Shown here piece after piece: positions 58,640-64,000 of a DNA stretch of 64,000 bases. The position numbers and the translations under genes were made by a program. The stretch is from NCBI GenBank assembly GCA_019925795.1, contig CM034304.1, positions 11,471,471-11,535,470 of the forward strand. Direction: 5' to 3'. Numbering within the stretch: the stretch's first letter is position 1; each line of letters begins with the position of its first letter. The stretch is from Dendrobium chrysotoxum (lineage: Eukaryota; Streptophyta; Magnoliopsida; Asparagales; Orchidaceae). The notes beneath the pieces are model-generated. The model did not search any database. It was given only the letters and a program-made list of their open reading frames with translations, and had not been told where the DNA came from.

Positions 58640-59231
58640 TTTCAAAATGATTAGTGAATGTTTCTTTTGTCGTTCAGGATGAATTGAATATTTCTTATGT
58701 TGTGTTTTCATAACTCTATTCAAATCGATAGTAAGCATTAGTCTATCTCTTGAGGTAATATAATATTACAATACATATTTTATTAAAGAAATATAAAGTG
58801 AATCTATGGCATATTTATTTGTCCATAATGACTATTCTTCTTCTCGACATGCATAATGTTGGCTAACCAGGTTAGAAAATTTTCTTCTTTAGTGAAACCA
58901 ACGTCAATTAGTTTATGGACTTCAATAATAACTTGTTCTATTTCAAGTTGCTTGTGCTGAGGTACTTATTTTATGGGAACCATGCCAAGTTGAATTTTAA
59001 GTTTATGGACTATTATATCTAGAGACAATCTAGGCTTTTTTTACATAACTCCAAGCAATGCCGTCTTTAAATTTTGAAAGAAACTTGACCATGTCATTTG
59101 CCTCATCCTTATTTTATATTAAAGTTATGAAAATCATACTAGGGTTTTCCTCACTGTCTATGTTTATTTCTTTCAGTTCATTTATAATTGATTTAATTTC
59201 CTCTTTAATGTGTTTGTGTGGTGGTGGTGGT

Positions 59232-59265
<34 letters not shown>

Positions 59266-59300
59266 GCTACTTCCCTTACTTGAGAGTCATCTAGATCATT
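58640..59300 (-). pseudogene. Tat-like pol: start of reverse transcriptase
   Basis: The minus strand reads FKDGIAWSY (about 59060), then VHKLKIQLGM and KLIDVGFTKEENFLTWLANI (about 58990-58860), the start of RT in Tat-type elements. Decayed VDFRDLN and PLP..ID pieces continue to about 58740. It is the other half of the pol at 52080-54604, separated by the LTR at 54605. Part of RT (about the middle third) is missing from both halves, so a deletion accompanied or preceded the split. Confidence 0.65.
59219..59264. repeat. GTG repeat followed by a 33-base G run
   Basis: (GTG) units pass into an uninterrupted run of 33 G at 59232-59264 (C on the other strand). The plus frame 59058-59294, with its glycine run, is an artefact of it. 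The length may be inaccurate in the assembly. Confidence 0.85.
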
Positions 59301-61000
59301 TGATAACATTAAGAAATATTCATCATCATCAAATAGACAAAGAGTCTCAAAGAAAACACCTCCTTTTGATTTAGGTTTATAGTGCTTTCATTTCATAGGT
59401 TTTGAAATTATTTAGCTTCACCTCTAATCCAAGCTGATGGTGTTAAACATTACTTAACAAAATTATTTACATAGGTATAATAGTAGTAAAAATGAAGTAT
59501 TATTACTTTATTCACAAAAGGGTCATCAAGGATTACATTGGTTTCAACACTTTTGCTAGCAAAAGAGAGAAATTTAGTCGATATATAATCTCAACCTAGA
59601 GAATGAACTACTTTAACTACCAACCCAACTATACTACAATGAGACAGTGGGGTTAGAATTATATTCTCCATATAATTATTAAGCTATCTAAAGGTAGATG
59701 CATCTAAATTATGTTCTTTAACAACTTGGACATTATCCTCATCACTATCTACCTCTATAAAAACTTTAAACTATGGCTTTTCTATTATTTTTATGTACTC
59801 AATCGGCTATTTATTTTTGTCAAACACATATGATTGACCCTCAAAGTAATATTCTAAATTGATATGTATTATAGGCACCTTAACTTATATATGCACTTTT
59901 TCAATACTTTGAAATAATTCATTTTGTTATCCTCTACCTCTTCCTCTATTTCGGTGAGCCATTCTACCACCCTTTTTATAGAAGGGGCAGGATGCTAGTG
60001 AACATTTGGTTCAAGGTTAAGATGCTTCTTTTTTTAGCTGGTTTGAAGTTTCTAAATAAGACTGTCATGTTTTTTAGCACATAATACGTAGTGTCTTAGT
60101 ATATTCCACCTTCATTAATTGAGAATGGGCCAAAAGAGTTTAAGAGTCATATTGTTGACTTATGAACTTAGAACAAGAAGGATACAAGACAACCTAAAGT
60201 TTTCAAAACTTACTAAAATGTATAATAGGCGATTATAGTTGGCGATTCCTAATAACAAGTTCTTTCGAGAATGTTACTCTTGGAACCTTCTAGAAATATA
60301 AGCCTTCTTTTGCTAGTGCTGATGCTAATTGAGCCATACAAATTTTTGGGATTTATAGATCTTTGATTAAAGCCTCTCTCATTTCCTTTGAAAAGATCAG
60401 AGCATTATAATATTTAATTTCATAGGCAATTTTTTGAGATGGGTTCAAACATTATAATCTACTTTAGGAACTTCTTGGTTAGATACTCAGGAGATTGTAT
60501 GGAATGAGACTATGCTGAAGCTTCTTGGTTATTTACAACTTATTTTCCTTAATCTATAATAGATGGTCATGGTGGCATAACCTTACAACTATGAAATTTT
60601 ACTTACACTACCTCTTAAGGGAAAGCGATAGTAGGATAATCTATTTCTTGGTCACTTATTACTTTTAAGTTTTCATCTGTAGAACTGTAAGAATCTGACA
60701 TCTCAATTTCAATGCTAATAAAAGCCCATGGATATCGAGAATAAGGACATCTCCATCTGAGAAATATTTAAGAGATTCATTCAATTTACTTAATTTTGTA
60801 TCTAGTTCCTGAGAATTATTTTCTACTATACTATTTGAATTATTGACATGCTGATCTTCAGATATATAAAATATATAAATTCAATCATTCTTTACTATCT
60901 TCTTAGTTTTAGGTAGGAAAAACATAAGTCATATAATGTGGTCAGCATAAGGGATTTAGGTCCTCTATCCATAGAGAGTGAAATTTTATTTTGTCATTGT
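59301..61000 (-). pseudogene. Decayed gag/protease region of the Tat-like element
   Basis: This is the expected position of protease and gag upstream of the RT at 58640-59300. I could not recognise a secure motif; pieces near 60000-60110 on the minus strand loosely resemble gag C-terminal wording. Stops are dense. The boundary with the plus-strand element to the right was not found. Confidence 0.3.
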
Positions 61001-61974
61001 TTATTCATGTTTTGACTCTCCTCCTCCTTTAGAATTACAGAAGTATGGCAGGTGTACACCAATGAATACCAATGTAGTTACCCATTCATAGGTATCTTAC
61101 AGGTTAAATTTAGGTTAACAGAAAGGAGATTCTCTCCTCTTTTAGAATAGTTCATTCGAGGCATGTGCTTACGAGAAGGAAAGGAGATTAACACTCAAAC
61201 ACGGTGGACCAACTTTGGCCTCACCATAAAGCAGTCGCCCTCCTTGATGATGGAGACCTCAGAAGTTCCTCTCTCAGTTAGAGAAATCTTTATCCATTTT
61301 TTCTAAAGTAGAATCTCCAATGAGAGACACATCCATAGTTAAGCTAATGACACGCATCTCCTCCATATGATGGCTCTAATAATTTGATTAACCTCAGGAC
61401 CCTATTAAGTTGCTACTTGCCCCTCTCATCTCAACAAGGTGACCTTGGGCTAGTTTTTTATTATATGCCAGTTTGATCTCTTGAGTACATTCAAATGCTA
61501 TTCATCCCTTTAACCTTAATGAAGTGACCTCAGACCAGCTTCCTACTGATTCTAACTTGATATATAAGTTTATTATACTCGTGTCCTCTCTCTTGATGAC
61601 CCCTACAAAACATAGCTTAGATAGTCGAGCTACATCAAAGACGAACATAATCTAGCCATCAAAGAAGGAGCACATGCTTTAAATCTAGCCAATAACTATT
61701 CTCTTCTCTAAGTGAGGGATAAACATTCTAGTTTGCCGGCCAGACAGATCAACAGCTTCATACTCTATCATGTATATAACCACAATATCTCCCAAATCCC
61801 TATCAAAGGAGGTAAGATGTAATAGGAGGATATCTTTTTCCCTTCTCTCAAGGAAGAGATATATTATGTCATCCTAAACTTAAGCAAGACAGCTTAAAGC
61901 CCCCACTTTTATTACCCTTGTATATTTAGTTTTTTGATAATAAATATTTTATTTCAATCCATATTATTTCCATC

Positions 61975-62016
<42 letters not shown>

Positions 62017-62300
62017 ACACACACACACAGATGCATATTCTAACTTCATCATATTCACCTTCAGGTTCTTAGCCGATAGGCAGCCTGAAGTATTACTCGG
62101 CTTCATCTAACCTTTGCTAGCACCTTAAATCATTAACATGCTCGAAGGATCATCTAACCTTGGTGCTCATCGTGAGCCATTGGAAGGAGCACATGTTATA
62201 AATATAACCATCAACTATTCTCTCATCTCGGTGAGGGATAAACATTCTAGCTCTCCAGCCAGACAGATCAAAGAAATAAAACTAGGGTCAACCAATTCCT
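61001..62300 (+). repeat. Probable 5' LTR/leader of the plus-strand gypsy element
   Basis: Sequence before the gag at 62330 contains an LTR-like stretch (about 61840-61975), a (CT)n(CA)n tract and a direct repeat: 61661-61753 and 62186-62272 share GAGGGATAAACATTCTAG and CCAGACAGATCAA. Termini and PBS were not found. Confidence 0.4.
61977..62029. repeat. (CT)n(CA)n microsatellite
   Basis: About 17 CT units (61978-62011) are followed by CACTCACACACACACACA. It lies in the probable LTR or leader of the gypsy element. Confidence 0.9.
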
Positions 62301-62319
62301 TTTCATGATCAATCTTCAA

Positions 62320-62920
62320 AGAAGGGCACCATCCAAGATCAAGGTACCTTACCTAAAAGCTTACAAAGGAAAGATTCATCCTATGGATCACATATCAACT
62401 TTTGAGTCCATGACTTTCCTCTAGGACATCGACTATGCCCTCCTGTGTCATCTCTTCTTCACCACTCTCAAAGACTAAATGCTAATGTGGTTCATTTGCT
62501 TACCTAGTAGAGTGATTACCTCTTTCACCAAATTCAAGTGAATATTCATCACATAGTTTTCGAGTGCCCAAAAACCCCCAAAGAGTTCACAAGTTCTATT
62601 AATGATGAAAAAGGAACCTGGTGAGTCACTATGAAGCTTCATATTGAGGTTTCAAAAAAAAAAAAATCTTGATGTAAAAGGCATAAATTAAGCAATCATG
62701 AAAGCACCTCAGACCTAAGGGCTAAGGGAAGGTCCTTTCTGATACACTTTTGGCATATAGTAGTCAAAGGTGTTGGTAGAACTATTGGAACTTCTAAAAG
62801 TCATGTCAATGCCAAAGAATACAATTAGGTGACTTAATCCCCCATAAATGTTTTATGCTATGGGATCGCCATAAGGAGAAACCTCTTATCAGGTAGAGGC
62901 ATAGAAAGAGCCTAGTCTCA
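62320..62920 (+). pseudogene. Ty3/gypsy gag remnant (plus strand)
   Basis: The plus strand reads KIKVPYLKAYKGKIHPMDHI, STFESM and MLMWFICLP with SFTKFK, matching the retrotransposon gag domain plan (P.L..Y.G..DP.DHL, then WF..LP..SI.SF..L...F). Stops and a shift occur near the A run at 62654-62666. The order with the downstream protease region fits one element. Confidence 0.65.
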
Positions 62921-63199
62921 TGGAAGTAGGAACCAAGGACAAAGTTTCTAGTATAACTAGTGGCGCCCTGATCCGTACAGGTTACCCCTCAAGCAAGATT
63001 TTTGAGGACAAAAGAGCCACCAGCATTAAGTATTGAGGAAATAAATAGAGAGGTTGATCACCGATACTAGACATATCTAACCTATACTCTGTTGAGGGTA
63101 TTCATGGCTAAACTAATAGAAGTGATTTAAAATAAATAATTCTTTAAGTGCTCACCATCTTCAAAGATAAATAATGTCTAGGATACCTTAACATACCAT

Positions 63200-64000
63200 G
63201 CCTTCATTAAAGATTATAAGCATGACACCAAATAATGTCATCACTTGAAAAAACCTAGTCAAACAACTTATCCAAGCTGGGAAGCTTAAAGAATTAATCA
63301 TAATTGAGGAAAGCCCTAGTAGAAAAAAGCGCCAACAAACTGAGGCTGGCTTAAGTAATTCACATTGCTAGAGTAGTGCCCACCATCATGGATGATGATC
63401 GAAGGGACATCCCCATATGAATAAAAAGCTATGTACTGAAGTAGTCAGTTCTGCATCATTCTCATGATTTGTTGAAGATATACCCACACCTTTTATGGAA
63501 AAGATAAACTAGCCCAAGGGAACTCCTATAACGAGGCTATTATCATCACAACCTTAATATCAATTATTAGATTGATCACATCCAAATATATATGGCGAGT
63601 TAAGTGAATATAATCTTTAATAAGGCCTTCAACAAGATAAATATGCTTTCCTCCCATCTCACCCCTACTGTCAAACCTCTTTATAGATTATCCAACGAGT
63701 GTAGAGAGAAAAAAGGAGTAATCACCCTACCCATCTCTTGGGTTGAAGGAAATCGTTACTATATAACCATGATAGACTATCACTATCAATGCCCTATTTC
63801 GCAGGCCACTATTAAATGCCTTTAGAGCCATGGTATCCATATACCACATCACTTGTAAATTTTTGATTTAAAAAAAAAAAGAAGTTACACAAAAAGGTAA
63901 CCTAGCTCAATCATGCACATGCTACCAACAAGTAATTTGTAAAGCTGATGCCCCTGAAGAAATCCTTCAACTTGATAAAGAGTGCGGCCCAAGCCTCAAG
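63200..64000 (+). pseudogene. Gypsy gag end and protease region, continues off the right edge
   Basis: HLKNLVKQLIQAGKLKE (about 63245-63295, after one frame change) matches the gag C-terminal end of plant gypsy elements. The 73-codon frame 63604-63825 (IIFNKAFNKINML and KKGVITLPISW) matches the region after the retropepsin active site, ending near a LNALKAVVS-like stretch. The last 100 bases continue in an RT-proximal linker frame. RT would follow outside the window. Confidence 0.6.

Noticed and set aside
59058..59294. 78-codon plus-strand frame with a glycine run
   Set aside because: The glycines come from the 33-base G run; the other strand carries the RT-proximal pol remnant.

Overview
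This is a stretch of a repeat-rich nuclear genome of a flowering plant. I infer this from Ogre/Tat-like and chromovirus-like Ty3/gypsy elements, SIRE/Maximus-like Ty1/copia elements, plant L1-type LINE sequence and a MITE, in AT-rich DNA. I found no intact host gene, tRNA, rRNA or CRISPR array. Every recognisable coding stretch is a decayed transposable-element frame, so the window reads as nested, mutated retroelements.

Layout. 1-13654 is the 5' part of a minus-strand Ogre/Tat-like element (element 1): a gag-like frame with six in-frame stops (1-2756), a leader of tandem hairpin-bearing repeats (about 2840-4600), a primer-binding site (4764-4781) and an apparent LTR of about 8.9 kb (4788-13654). 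It sits in a minus-strand copia element (copia A: gag/protease at 13655-15284, 5' end of gag, PBS and 5' LTR at 33557-35003). Copia A is itself split by a complete plus-strand 18.3-kb element (element 2, 15285-33556). Element 2 has LTRs of about 6 kb, a 5-bp target duplication ATAAC, a decayed PBS and a non-coding interior with a 154-bp tandem array. A 693-bp poly(A) retroposon lies in its 3' LTR.

35060-38071 is a broken L1-type LINE that fuses directly to the end of a second copia element (copia B, 38072 to about 43385, minus strand). About 45180-47440 holds minus-strand chromovirus-like gag/PR/RT remnants. 48240-49990 ends like an LTR and contains an ATGATAT-rich simple repeat. 49991-51960 has no recognised gene but holds a fold-back and a 171-bp MITE. 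About 52080-54604 and 58640-60950 are the two halves of a minus-strand Tat-like pol, split by a third, diverged Ogre-like LTR (54605 to about 58620). From about 61000 to the end lies a decayed plus-strand gypsy element with gag and protease-region remnants.

The most interesting signal is structural. The three Ogre-like LTR families have largely different sequence, yet keep the same series of stem-loops near the LTR 3' end, with stems whose two arms have changed together. Element 1's leader also carries tandem repeats of about 270 bp, each with three covarying stem-loops. This suggests selected RNA (or DNA) structure in these elements. All alignments were made by eye; no searches or folding programs were run.
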